Assembly: GCA_947447465.1 (NCBI GenBank)
Contig: CANFKE010000003.1
Span: forward strand, 62,001 to 126,000
Length of the DNA: 64,000 nucleotides
Origin: Chitinophagaceae bacterium
Lineage (GTDB): Bacteria > Bacteroidota > Bacteroidia > Chitinophagales > Chitinophagaceae
Direction of reading: 5' to 3'
The notes under the pieces were generated by a model. It searched no databases. It was not told the origin of the DNA and worked only from the letters and a program-made list of their open reading frames with translations. The position numbers and the translations under genes were made by a program. Of the stretch, positions 17,169 through 25,750 are shown in pieces. The number at the start of each line of letters is the position of its first letter. Positions within the stretch are counted from its first letter, which is position 1.

Positions 17169-20100
17169 CTATCTCCCCTTCCCTTCCTTCATCACCATCC
17201 CTTCCAAAAAGAACAGCACATCCTTCATCTTCTTCACCCTATCTACCACCAGCATAAAGTTCTTACCTACCTGCTTTAGGCGGGCATTACGGGTTTTGGT
17301 TTGTATGTAGTCGAGTATATGGTTAAAGGTATCTGATTCGAAATAAGGTGACTCCGGATTACTTACAAAGTATAAGCGCATTTGCTCGTTCTTAAGTATC
17401 AGCTTCTCAAAGCCCAGCTCGCACGCCACCGTACGGCAGCGTATAGTAGTGAACAGATCATGCACCTGTGCAGGTATTGGCCCGAAGCGATCCTGCATCT
17501 CCTGTGCAAACTTATCCAGCTCTTCATCATTATCTATATCATCCAACTGCGTATAGATCGACAAGCGTTCGGTGATATTTTCAATATAGGTATCCGGTAT
17601 CAATATCTCCAGATCGGTATCTATCGTACAGTCACTTACATAATCCTTCTTTCGGTTCAGCTCATCTTTAAATACCTCCTTAAAGTCGCTGCTCTTCAGC
17701 TCCCGCATTGCCTCTGCCAATATCTTCTGATACATCTCAAAACCAATATCAGTGATAAATCCGCTCTGCTCACCGCCAAGTAGATTACCTGCTCCGCGTA
17801 TGTCCAGGTCGCGCATGGATATCTGGAAGCCACTACCCAACTCATTGAACTGTTCCAATGTCTGTAATCGCTTCCTGCTGTCGCCCGGCAACAAACTCAT
17901 GGGCGGTGCTATCAGATAGCAGAATGCTTTTTTATTACTACGTCCTACCCTTCCTCTCAACTGGTGCAGATCACTCAATCCAAACTGATGCGCATTATTC
18001 ACGATCATGGTATTGGCATTAGAAATGTCCACTCCGCTCTCTACTATATTGGTACAACACAATACATCATATTTCTTCTCAATGAAGTTCATCAGCGCCT
18101 CTTCCAGATGATGCCCCTCCATTTGTCCATGCGCCATACCAATACTCAAGTCTGGACACAATCCTCGCAATAAGGTCACCATCTCCGGCAGACTCTGCAC
18201 GCGGTTATGCACAAAATATACCTGTCCCCCACGCTCCGTCTCATAGTACAATGCATCGCGTATGGCATACTCATCAAACGTCAGCACCTCTGTATGCACA
18301 GGTTGTCTGTTAGGTGGCGGTGTATTAATGATGCTCAGGTCTCGGGCATTCATCAATGAGAATTGCAGCGTACGCGGAATAGGCGTAGCTGTTAAGGTCA
18401 AGGTATCTACATTGGCTTTCAGCTCTCTCAACTTCTCTTTTGCTCCTACACCAAATTTCTGCTCTTCATCTATGATCAATATGCCCAGATCTTTGAACTT
18501 TACGTCCTTGCCCAGTATACCGTGCGTACCTATCAATATATCTATCTTACCTTCTTCCAGCCGTTTAAATGTCTCTTTCTTATCCTTCGCCGATTTGAAC
18601 CTGTTCACATAATCTACCGTACAAGGAAAATCTTTCAATCGCTCCTTAAAGGTATTGTAATGCTGATAGGCCAATATCGTCGTGGGCACCAATATCGCCG
18701 CCTGCTTGCTGTCAGCTACTGCCTTGAACGCCGCACGCACCGCTATCTCGGTCTTACCAAAGCCAACATCGCCACATACCAGCCTGTCCATGGGTGAGGC
18801 AGACTCCATATCCCGCTTCACATCTGCGGTAGCCTTTCCCTGATCCGGAGTATCTTCATAAAAGAAGGAGGCTTCCAGCTCCGTTTGCATATAGCTGTCA
18901 GGAGAGAATGCGAATCCTTCCGATGCCTTACGTTTGGCATAGAGCCTTATCAGATCGGCCGCAATATCTTTTACCTGCTTCTTGGTCTTATTCTTCAGTT
19001 TCTGCCATGCATCACTGCCCAGCTTATTCACCTTAGGTATGGTCCCTTCCTTTCCGGTGAACTTGGTGATCTTGTGCAGCGAATTCACATTCACATACAA
19101 CACATCATTATCCTTATACAATATGCGGATAGCTTCCTGCATATTGCCATTCACTTCTATTTTCTGTAATCCGCTGTATTTACCTACTCCGTGATCTATG
19201 TGCGTTACATAATCACCCGGCTGCAACTCACGCAGTGCGCGTAGTGTAAGCGCCTTGCCCTTGCTGTATGCCTGTTTAAGATTGTATTTATGGTAGCGCT
19301 GAAATATCTGGTGATCGGTATAGCAGATAGCCTTCTTATCATGGTCTATAAAACCCTTGCTGATGGCAGTAGCCACCGGAACGAATTCTATTTTGGCATT
19401 CAGATCATCAAATACACTCCTCAACCTCTCTAATTGCTTGGGGTTTTCGGCAAACATATAGACCACATACTTCTGCGCTATACGCTTCTGCATATCCGCT
19501 ATCAGCATATTGAATTGCCTGTTGAAAACTGGCTGCTCTTCCGTTGCAAACTGAAAGGTCGCATCTATCGCATCTCCGGTTATCTTTTCAATAGAATGGT
19601 TATACCATTCTATCAGGTGCATCTGTTTTATCTTTTGCTGCCACTCCCCCGGCGACTCAAAATCAGCACGGGATATTTCCTTCAGCATCTCCTCCTCATG
19701 GTCTATGGCCACCTGTCCAAGCTCCATTCTATCGGGCAGATCGCCAACCATCTTCTCTATCCTGCCTATTACGAACTGCAGGTCCTTAGCCCATACTATG
19801 GTATTATTCGGCAGAAAGTCCAGCAGCGATATTTTCTCCTTAGCATCAAAACGGGTTTCAATATTCGGCAGTATAGATACCTGCAACAGCTTCCGCTCCG
19901 ACAACTGTGTCTCAGGATTGAAGATGCGTATGCTATCTACCTCTGTATCGAACAACTCTATACGATAGGGATGTTCATTGCCGAACGAATAGATATCCAA
20001 TATCCCTCCACGCATCGCAAACTGACCCGGCTCATATACAAAGTCCTCCCGCTTAAAACCCAGAGTAACAAATTGAGCCATCAGATCATCTACCTTCAGG

Positions 20101-20558
20101 TCTTCACCTACCTTTATATGTATCATATTGGTAGATAAAGATGATGGGTTCACTACCTTTTCAAATAATGCTTCAGGATAAGTGACCAGCACCTTCTTCC
20201 TTGGCTTGTTGCCCGCAAATTTGGTCAGCGCCTCTGTTCGCAACATCACATGACTGCTGTTCAGCTCATTGAAAGATCCCGTTCGCTTGAATGAGTCAGG
20301 AAAGAAACATATATCCAATGCATTGGTCAAATGCTCCAGATCATTATGAAAGTAAGCCGCCTCTTCTTTATCGTTGAGAATAAAGACGTGGTTGGCGTCT
20401 GTTTGCTGCCACAGGGCAGTCGCTATAAAGTTGATGGATGATCCGCGAAGGTTGTCTAAATATACTCTCAGCTTGTGGCCGGGCATAAGCATGCCTGCAG
20501 CTATTTGTTTTAGCCGTATATCGTTCTGGTATAATCCCTGTAATGCTTCCAGGTTCAT
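17169..20558 (-). CDS. mfd: Transcription-repair coupling factor Mfd
   Basis: A 1129-residue DNA translocase that removes RNA polymerase stalled at lesions and recruits UvrA. The N-terminal UvrB-like module is followed by the CarD-like polymerase-interacting domain (LQPGDYVTHIDHGVGKYSG). The RecG-like helicase core has Walker A GDVGFGKTE with Lys602, the DEEQ box in IIDEEQKFGVG, TATPIPRT, and the C-terminal helicase motifs VESGVDISNANT and QLRGRVGRS. The TRCF domain closes the protein. Length is normal. A TAATTTTG element at 20566-20573 is only eight bases from the ATG, suggesting a leaderless or very short-leader transcript. Confidence 0.97.
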   Translation of the reverse strand: MNLEALQGLYQNDIRLKQIAAGMLMPGHKLRVYLDNLRGSSINFIATALWQQTDANHVFILNDKEEAAYFHNDLEHLTNALDICFFPDSFKRTGSFNELNSSHVMLRTEALTKFAGNKPRKKVLVTYPEALFEKVVNPSSLSTNMIHIKVGEDLKVDDLMAQFVTLGFKREDFVYEPGQFAMRGGILDIYSFGNEHPYRIELFDTEVDSIRIFNPETQLSERKLLQVSILPNIETRFDAKEKISLLDFLPNNTIVWAKDLQFVIGRIEKMVGDLPDRMELGQVAIDHEEEMLKEISRADFESPGEWQQKIKQMHLIEWYNHSIEKITGDAIDATFQFATEEQPVFNRQFNMLIADMQKRIAQKYVVYMFAENPKQLERLRSVFDDLNAKIEFVPVATAISKGFIDHDKKAICYTDHQIFQRYHKYNLKQAYSKGKALTLRALRELQPGDYVTHIDHGVGKYSGLQKIEVNGNMQEAIRILYKDNDVLYVNVNSLHKITKFTGKEGTIPKVNKLGSDAWQKLKNKTKKQVKDIAADLIRLYAKRKASEGFAFSPDSYMQTELEASFFYEDTPDQGKATADVKRDMESASPMDRLVCGDVGFGKTEIAVRAAFKAVADSKQAAILVPTTILAYQHYNTFKERLKDFPCTVDYVNRFKSAKDKKETFKRLEEGKIDILIGTHGILGKDVKFKDLGILIIDEEQKFGVGAKEKLRELKANVDTLTLTATPIPRTLQFSLMNARDLSIINTPPPNRQPVHTEVLTFDEYAIRDALYYETERGGQVYFVHNRVQSLPEMVTLLRGLCPDLSIGMAHGQMEGHHLEEALMNFIEKKYDVLCCTNIVESGVDISNANTMIVNNAHQFGLSDLHQLRGRVGRSNKKAFCYLIAPPMSLLPGDSRKRLQTLEQFNELGSGFQISMRDLDIRGAGNLLGGEQSGFITDIGFEMYQKILAEAMRELKSSDFKEVFKDELNRKKDYVSDCTIDTDLEILIPDTYIENITERLSIYTQLDDIDNDEELDKFAQEMQDRFGPIPAQVHDLFTTIRCRTVACELGFEKLILKNEQMRLYFVSNPESPYFESDTFNHILDYIQTKTRNARLKQVGKNFMLVVDRVKKMKDVLFFLEGMVMKEGKGR

Positions 20559-20565
20559 TGAGGCG

Positions 20566-20573
20566 CAAAATTA
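20566..20573 (-). promoter_or_regulatory. Possible -7 element giving a leaderless mfd transcript
   Basis: The minus strand reads TAATTTTG, an exact TAnnTTTG, ending eight bases before the mfd ATG at 20558. With the usual 5-8 base distance to the transcription start, the message would begin at or next to the start codon. No good -33 TTG is seen. Confidence 0.35.
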
Positions 20574-20663
20574 GGGAAAAACAAGCCGCAAAAAGGCCCG
20601 ACGAAAATTAGTATTGTAGAATTATTTTTCATATCTTTCCTATACCATTAAATACAACTACTT

Positions 20664-21575
20664 ATGAATAAGTTATTTTCTGCAAGAATTGCATCAGCAA
20701 TACTTTTGCTTTTGCTTATTTCAAGTGCTTCTTTCGCTGCCGATATGCGCACCACTTTGAAACGGGGCATCTTCAGTAAGCAACTGGTAGTAAAAGCCAC
20801 CTCCAATGGCGGTCTGTGGGCCAACTCCCTCAAACTCAGCATTACCAACACTTCCGACAAGAATATGTCTGTAACTGTTGATCCCGGATTGATATTCGTA
20901 CCCGATGATACACTTTACCAGAATTTGGTGACTCTGGGCAGCGAAACACTCGCCATTGCACCATCAGCAACTATCGATATCAATTTGCATGCCTATTGTG
21001 GTAAAAGCTATGCGTTCGGACCAAAGAAAAACCTCAATTATAAGTTCTGGAAACAGGGCGACAGTGTAATGGTAAAGACGCTCGGTTATATCAAAACTAA
21101 TCAGGTCGGTAATTCCCTAGCCCAATCTGCTGTATGGATGTTTACCAACGGACATTGCCTCAGCACTGTTTATGACCATAAAGAACCTGCTGCCTCCGAA
21201 AACCTCATCAAATACATAGCAGAACTTAAAAAGTATAAGATACCTGAGGTATTTACAGAACTGGCTCAGAACAACCGACCTGACCAACCGGCCATTCTCG
21301 AAAACGGTGCCACCAAACTTTTCGTTCCCATCAAATGGAAGAATGAGAATGTCCGCCACATGCGTGTCACTATTCTTAAAGAGAATGGTGATATCTACAG
21401 AAAAATAGATGGACACGAAGAGATCAATAAAGACGGACATACCGTATGGGTAGAATTCAACTCAGTGAATGATAGAAAAGGTAACTATTTCATTGAGCTT
21501 AAAGACGAAAGCAGCCGAGTGTGGGCACGCAAGCAAGTAACTATCGGATATGATCCATGTAGTATGTCCTTATGA
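20664..21575 (+). CDS. Exported protein of unknown function
   Basis: I do not recognise this 303-residue protein. Residues 1-26 form a signal peptide (MNKLFSARIASAILLLLLIS... to FAAD). The mature part looks beta rich: an early region (SLKLSITNTSDKNMSVTVDPGLIFVP) resembles an Ig-like fold, then the segment QSAVWMFTNGHCLSTVYD precedes a linker, and a C-terminal beta region (KLFVPIKWKNENVRHMRVTI) may be a second sandwich domain. Cysteines occur at CGKSY, GHCLS and near the C-terminus. The QSAVW...NG string recalls the thioester-domain context of some surface proteins, but no reactive Cys-Gln pairing can be shown. It ends eight bases from the convergent kinase gene. Confidence 0.75.
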   Translation: MNKLFSARIASAILLLLLISSASFAADMRTTLKRGIFSKQLVVKATSNGGLWANSLKLSITNTSDKNMSVTVDPGLIFVPDDTLYQNLVTLGSETLAIAPSATIDINLHAYCGKSYAFGPKKNLNYKFWKQGDSVMVKTLGYIKTNQVGNSLAQSAVWMFTNGHCLSTVYDHKEPAASENLIKYIAELKKYKIPEVFTELAQNNRPDQPAILENGATKLFVPIKWKNENVRHMRVTILKENGDIYRKIDGHEEINKDGHTVWVEFNSVNDRKGNYFIELKDESSRVWARKQVTIGYDPCSMSL

Positions 21576-21583
21576 CCTGCTGA

Positions 21584-23518
21584 TCAAATGAACCTGCTGA
21601 AACGGTAGAATGATTCCATATCCAGCTTCGCTTGTGTACTTCGGGTCACTATATCTTTTATCTGACGGTCCAGAACAAGGGCTCTGTTGGTAACATTCAG
21701 CTTCAGATAATTCAGTGACTGGTATTCTTGCCTTATGTTTCGCTCCAGATCTCTTTTCATTGTAGCTACGTCTGCAGCTACATGCTGCATGCCGGTTGCC
21801 AGTTTAGCTGCATCAGGTATATAAACAAAGCCTGAGGACATTTGTCTCTGCCAGTCCAGCAATATTTGTATTGTCTTAGGCCCTATACCTACCAGCTTCT
21901 GCAGGTTAGTAGATATGTCTGCAGCAGTTCTTATACCCGCATTCAGCAATATCGTTTTTCGGGTTTGCCCTATCGATGAGATGGCGTGACTGTTGATATC
22001 GAACTGACGTAAATACATTTTAAGATTGTCATTATATATCAGCTCCTCCATCTCTCTTCTTAATCGGTCACTTTCGTCGGGCAATCGGCGGAACTGCTCT
22101 ACACTTTTCATTAATTTGTTGACTCCTATCAGATACAATTCCTTATCAGGTGAATCATTATACGCGGCAATAAGCTTTTTCATCTGCCCTTGTGTTTGCT
22201 CATAGTTATGCAACAACCGCTGTTTTTCCAGTTTCACCTTTTTAGCAACAGGTCCGCTATGCATCCAGCCTATCAATACTGCGCCTACGGCCAATAACAA
22301 CATAGGGTGAACAAAAACAAAACAAATAAGAGACGTAATAATGATACCTGCGGCAACCGATAAAGCAATAATTCTGTCCTTGTGCCATTGTGCCCCAATA
22401 TCATTGGCCCTTACAGAATTATCTGTAAAACTACCACTCCAGTTCTTCAGCTCCATTTTGTCTATATGGAAACCATTGACAAATTGCTCTATATCATACA
22501 GCAATGCATCCGCCTGAAGATAAGTATCATCCAGAAAATACATGATCCCTTTGGCCTTCCTGAAGGCGCACCAAGGACACGCTTCCATTTTAGATGGATA
22601 AGAATGTATTCTGGACACACTGCAGGTGGTCATCTCCGTTAATAACCCATCCAAAGCCTTTATCCATTCAGCAGGTACAGGCCTGTTTTCTGTCTCAAAT
22701 GCGCTATGAAATGCATCTATCAGCGGCTGAGTCAGATTATGGATATCAAAGCTGTCGAATGGAGGGAACAGCTTCTTCTTTTTATTGGTCAGCGAGTAGG
22801 CAAACTCGTGCATTTTAATGGCCGTCTCTTCATCAATATCCATTGCCGATTTATTTCTGCCGGCAAAGGGATGCCTTCCCAAAAACAACAATTGGAACAG
22901 GAGAATGGCCAGTGAGAAGCTATCGGTATTGGTGGTACGCACTACATTTTCGAACGACTGCCTAGCCAATAATTCAGGTGGTGTATATCTGGGTACGCCT
23001 ACTTCGCAGAAAAAATACCCCGCTCCATGCTTTACCTGAAAGGAATCACAATCAATGAATGACACCAACCCATTGGCATTGATCAGGATATTACCCTCAT
23101 TTACATCGCCTACTAGCAGGCCGGCTTCATGTAGTTGATGAAATGCCGTTGCCAGATTACGGGCCACATGCACAAGAAAATTATACCCCTTATCAGGAAA
23201 CATCTTCTTTCTGTCCAGCGGACTAAAGATCATGTGCAACGGCACAAAACCCGTCAGCTTTTTCATAACGAATCCGCAGACTGTTTTATTCCCATCTACA
23301 ACCAATGCAGATGGCCATGCGGCATAAGCATCGATCGCAGGGTTGCGCATAGCTACCATTGCCTGCAGCTTCTGTATTTGCAATGACGACAGCGGCTCAT
23401 TATATTTCTTAAGAACACGACTACCATCGTTCTGCAACTCATACACAGTACCCTCCCCTCCACGGCCCAGCTCCCTGCCCGTTATATATTGTTCGCTATG
23501 TAGTCCGTGGAAAGTCAT
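21584..23518 (-). CDS. Membrane-anchored Ser/Thr kinase-like protein with helix-hairpin-helix (YegI-like)
   Basis: A 644-residue protein. The kinase-like domain covers about 1-300: glycine loop GRGGEGTV (18-25), Lys37 or Lys38 in VLKKY, catalytic-loop Asp138 and Asn143 in VGDVNEGNIL (the usual HRD is VGD), and IDCDSF at 155-160 in the DFG place, as in the YegI group. A cysteine set (Cys299, Cys314, Cys317) may bind zinc. Two transmembrane helices lie at about 382-402 and 404-420, a coiled coil at 425-500 and a helix-hairpin-helix LVGIGPKTIQIL at 542-553, a fold that often binds DNA. Size and order match E. coli YegI (about 650 residues). It is the distal gene of the vWA/PP2C/kinase triad but is separated from PP2C by 799 bases of repeats, so it may need its own promoter. 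Confidence 0.88.
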   Translation of the reverse strand: MTFHGLHSEQYITGRELGRGGEGTVYELQNDGSRVLKKYNEPLSSLQIQKLQAMVAMRNPAIDAYAAWPSALVVDGNKTVCGFVMKKLTGFVPLHMIFSPLDRKKMFPDKGYNFLVHVARNLATAFHQLHEAGLLVGDVNEGNILINANGLVSFIDCDSFQVKHGAGYFFCEVGVPRYTPPELLARQSFENVVRTTNTDSFSLAILLFQLLFLGRHPFAGRNKSAMDIDEETAIKMHEFAYSLTNKKKKLFPPFDSFDIHNLTQPLIDAFHSAFETENRPVPAEWIKALDGLLTEMTTCSVSRIHSYPSKMEACPWCAFRKAKGIMYFLDDTYLQADALLYDIEQFVNGFHIDKMELKNWSGSFTDNSVRANDIGAQWHKDRIIALSVAAGIIITSLICFVFVHPMLLLAVGAVLIGWMHSGPVAKKVKLEKQRLLHNYEQTQGQMKKLIAAYNDSPDKELYLIGVNKLMKSVEQFRRLPDESDRLRREMEELIYNDNLKMYLRQFDINSHAISSIGQTRKTILLNAGIRTAADISTNLQKLVGIGPKTIQILLDWQRQMSSGFVYIPDAAKLATGMQHVAADVATMKRDLERNIRQEYQSLNYLKLNVTNRALVLDRQIKDIVTRSTQAKLDMESFYRFSRFI

Positions 23519-24317
23519 TTATTCTTATCCTATTTCTTTATAGGCACTGTTACTTTATTATTGTTCGGTATTTTCTACACTCACTATTCAATTGGAGTCA
23601 CTAAAACTAATAATACCAACCAGACATTGAAAAAGACACTATCCTATGTGATTGCGCCGTAGGTGCAAAAGGTTGGTAGCAACCACCTCCCCCCCCATCC
23701 ACACAGCGAGCGGTAGGTTCGCAGACAATTACAACCAGATCACATCCTAAAACTAGTAGCTATAATGTACCCCAAAACGTAGTGATGCCGAAGGTATCAA
23801 ATGTCTATAGCAAAATCAAAAACTAAACCTGAATACGATGCCGAAGGTATCGCATGTCTGATTGATTAAATTATACATAATAGACATTGAAAAAGACACT
23901 TCTCGCATGTCATTGCGCCGTAGGTGCAAAAGGTTGGTAGCAACCACCTCCCCTTTATCCTCTGCGAGCCGTAAGTTCGCAGACAATTACAACCGGACCA
24001 TATCCTAAAACTAGTAGCTATAATGCACCCCAAAACGTAATGATTCCGAAGGTATCAAATGTCTATAGCAAAATCAAAAACCAAACCTGAATACGATGCC
24101 GAAGGTATCGCATGTCTGATTAATTAAATTATACATAATAGACATTGAAAAAGACACTTCCGCATGTCATTGCCCCGATAGGCGGCAAAAGCTTTGTAGC
24201 ACATTGATCACCCCTCCCACACAGCGCCCCGTAGGGTCGCAACGATCATTATTGTGCCTGTTGTTGATGGTTAAACCCACATCTCATGTATTCCACCACC
24301 CATCAATTAACATTATA
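23519..24317. repeat. 260-bp tandem repeat, two copies plus a partial third, inside the kinase/phosphatase cluster
   Basis: Copies begin with AGACATTGAAAAAGACAC at 23622, 23882 and 24140 (periods 260 and 258). Copies one and two are nearly identical; the third diverges after about 100 bases. Each unit contains small hairpins with a CCGTAGG or CCGAAGG centre: TGCGCCGTAGGTGCA (23653, 23914), GATGCCGAAGGTATC (23784, 23837 and equivalents) and GCGAGC...GTTCGC. Stem bases differ between hairpins while pairing is mostly kept. Downstream tails AAATGTCTATAG and similar are conserved. No open frame of note follows this pattern. The first 100 bases (23519-23621) hold the putative kinase upstream region with nothing distinctive. 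Confidence 0.88.
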
Positions 24318-25079
24318 CTACAACCTCGTCGCCAGAAAAAGCGTTTTATCATCATCGGTACGAGCATTGATACGATCACCACCCAAATACGCCTCCATCT
24401 TTACATTCAACATGTTCACCTTATCATCAACATCTGCCATACGCAGATGCTGGAACAAACTGCTGAAAAATGGTTGATGCACCTGCTTGTATTCATTATT
24501 GAGCGCCAGCATCTGTATCCCATCCGTAAACAACGCCACCTCATCTATTCGTTCCTCTATTACCGTCATCTGCAAATGACTGAAATTCCGGTCATCGACC
24601 AGAAAAGCGGTCACATTCTGGTATTCACCATTATGAGGCCACCATATATAAGTATAGGCTCCGCCGGCATCATCACGCACTATAGCGCCATCACCTATCT
24701 GAAAAAATACCGCCTGTGTCGGGGTAATGAAGCATCCCAGCAGCGTACAGGAATAATCATAGATCTCCGCCCCGTTAGCATTCGCTTGAGTCTGCAACTC
24801 ATCATATATATCTTCCAGCAGACTATAAAGGTAAGCCTCTGTAAGTGCCGTTCCGGCCGTGGCCAGCGCCGATAAAGAAGACAATACCTCTGACGTACAG
24901 AATGCTGATGCCTCACCCGCATACTGCGCACTACCCGCACCGTCACTTACACAGCAAATAAGCACCTCATTCCCATGCGTGTCCTTTTCTACTATATATT
25001 GCAATGCATCCTCACAAGCCTTGCCTGAAGCAATATGAGAAGTACCTATAACACTTTTACCTATTGCTTTCCACCTCAT
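24318..25079 (-). CDS. PP2C-type protein phosphatase (PphC-like)
   Basis: A 253-residue metal-dependent Ser/Thr phosphatase of the PP2C_2 group. It opens with a family-like GKSVIGTSHIASGKACEDA (recalling the RG..R..NEDA block), has the metal-binding DGAGS with Asp46, IGDGAIVRD, and ALFTDGIQML; the terminal TDDDKTLFLATRL is the late Asp block. Length equals that of E. coli PphC (YegK). Its ATG overlaps the TGA of the vWA gene by four bases (ATGA), so they are coupled. The natural inference is that it opposes the kinase of the same cluster. Confidence 0.9.
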   Translation of the reverse strand: MRWKAIGKSVIGTSHIASGKACEDALQYIVEKDTHGNEVLICCVSDGAGSAQYAGEASAFCTSEVLSSLSALATAGTALTEAYLYSLLEDIYDELQTQANANGAEIYDYSCTLLGCFITPTQAVFFQIGDGAIVRDDAGGAYTYIWWPHNGEYQNVTAFLVDDRNFSHLQMTVIEERIDEVALFTDGIQMLALNNEYKQVHQPFFSSLFQHLRMADVDDKVNMLNVKMEAYLGGDRINARTDDDKTLFLATRL

Positions 25080-25750
25080 AATTCAGACCAGCCGCTTGGA
25101 GGTAACAGATTCACCTGACTACCCGGGTTCTTGCTCGATACCATCTTCATAGAGGCCGACAGCCATTGGAAAAATTCACGGAACATCAGCCCCTTTAGCT
25201 TTATTGGCGCACGAACCGATATCTCTTTCAGTATCTCCATATTGGCACCCTCTACACCTATAGCAAAGAAAGCGAACGACTTACCCGCCTCCCCCTCTTT
25301 GATCTGCATGGCTGCCTGCTTATATTCATCCGTTGGTGCACCATCAGTGATCAATATTATCCAGGGCTTATAATAAGAGATACCATGCTCCTTATATTCT
25401 TTCTTCCTTCTGGCCACCATATCCACACCCAGACTTATAGCTGCGCCTAGCGGCGTATCACCGGTTGTGTCCAACTCACGAGGATGAAAATTCGGCACAG
25501 TATGAAAATCGGTCTCTACCGTCACCGGACCAAAAGTAACAATGGCCACTTCTACCCTTTTGGTAGCTAAATGATCCTGCATCAACTCCTGCTTAAAAGT
25601 TCTTACACCCTCATTCAGTTCGGCGATAGGACGGCCACCCATAGAAATAGAAGTATCTAACAACAATACACAAGGACACCTTGGCTCTGGATTATCAGCA
25701 AAATTATCACTGCCAAAAGGTATCTGTTCAAATGAAATATATTCGTCCAT
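25076..25750 (-). CDS. von Willebrand factor A domain protein, TerY/YegL type
   Basis: A 224-residue vWA protein. The MIDAS metal site is DTSISMGG (Asp32, Ser34, Ser36), with the Thr in DTTGDTPLGAA and the Asp in LITDGAPTDEY, so the site is complete. The vWA domain fills nearly the whole protein and there is no signal peptide, indicating cytoplasmic action. TerY-type vWA proteins are known to travel with a PP2C phosphatase and a kinase (the TerY-P triad) and may act as the scaffold or sensor. It is the first gene of the minus-strand cluster. No clear TAnnTTTG element was found directly upstream. Confidence 0.9.
   Translation of the reverse strand: MDEYISFEQIPFGSDNFADNPEPRCPCVLLLDTSISMGGRPIAELNEGVRTFKQELMQDHLATKRVEVAIVTFGPVTVETDFHTVPNFHPRELDTTGDTPLGAAISLGVDMVARRKKEYKEHGISYYKPWIILITDGAPTDEYKQAAMQIKEGEAGKSFAFFAIGVEGANMEILKEISVRAPIKLKGLMFREFFQWLSASMKMVSSKNPGSQVNLLPPSGWSEL

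Noticed and set aside
19434..20138. Plus-strand open frame of 234 codons inside mfd
   Set aside because: Antisense shadow of mfd with composition of a mirrored coding strand.
24204..24875. Plus-strand open frame of 223 codons
   Set aside because: Antisense to the PP2C gene; its beginning lies in repeat DNA.
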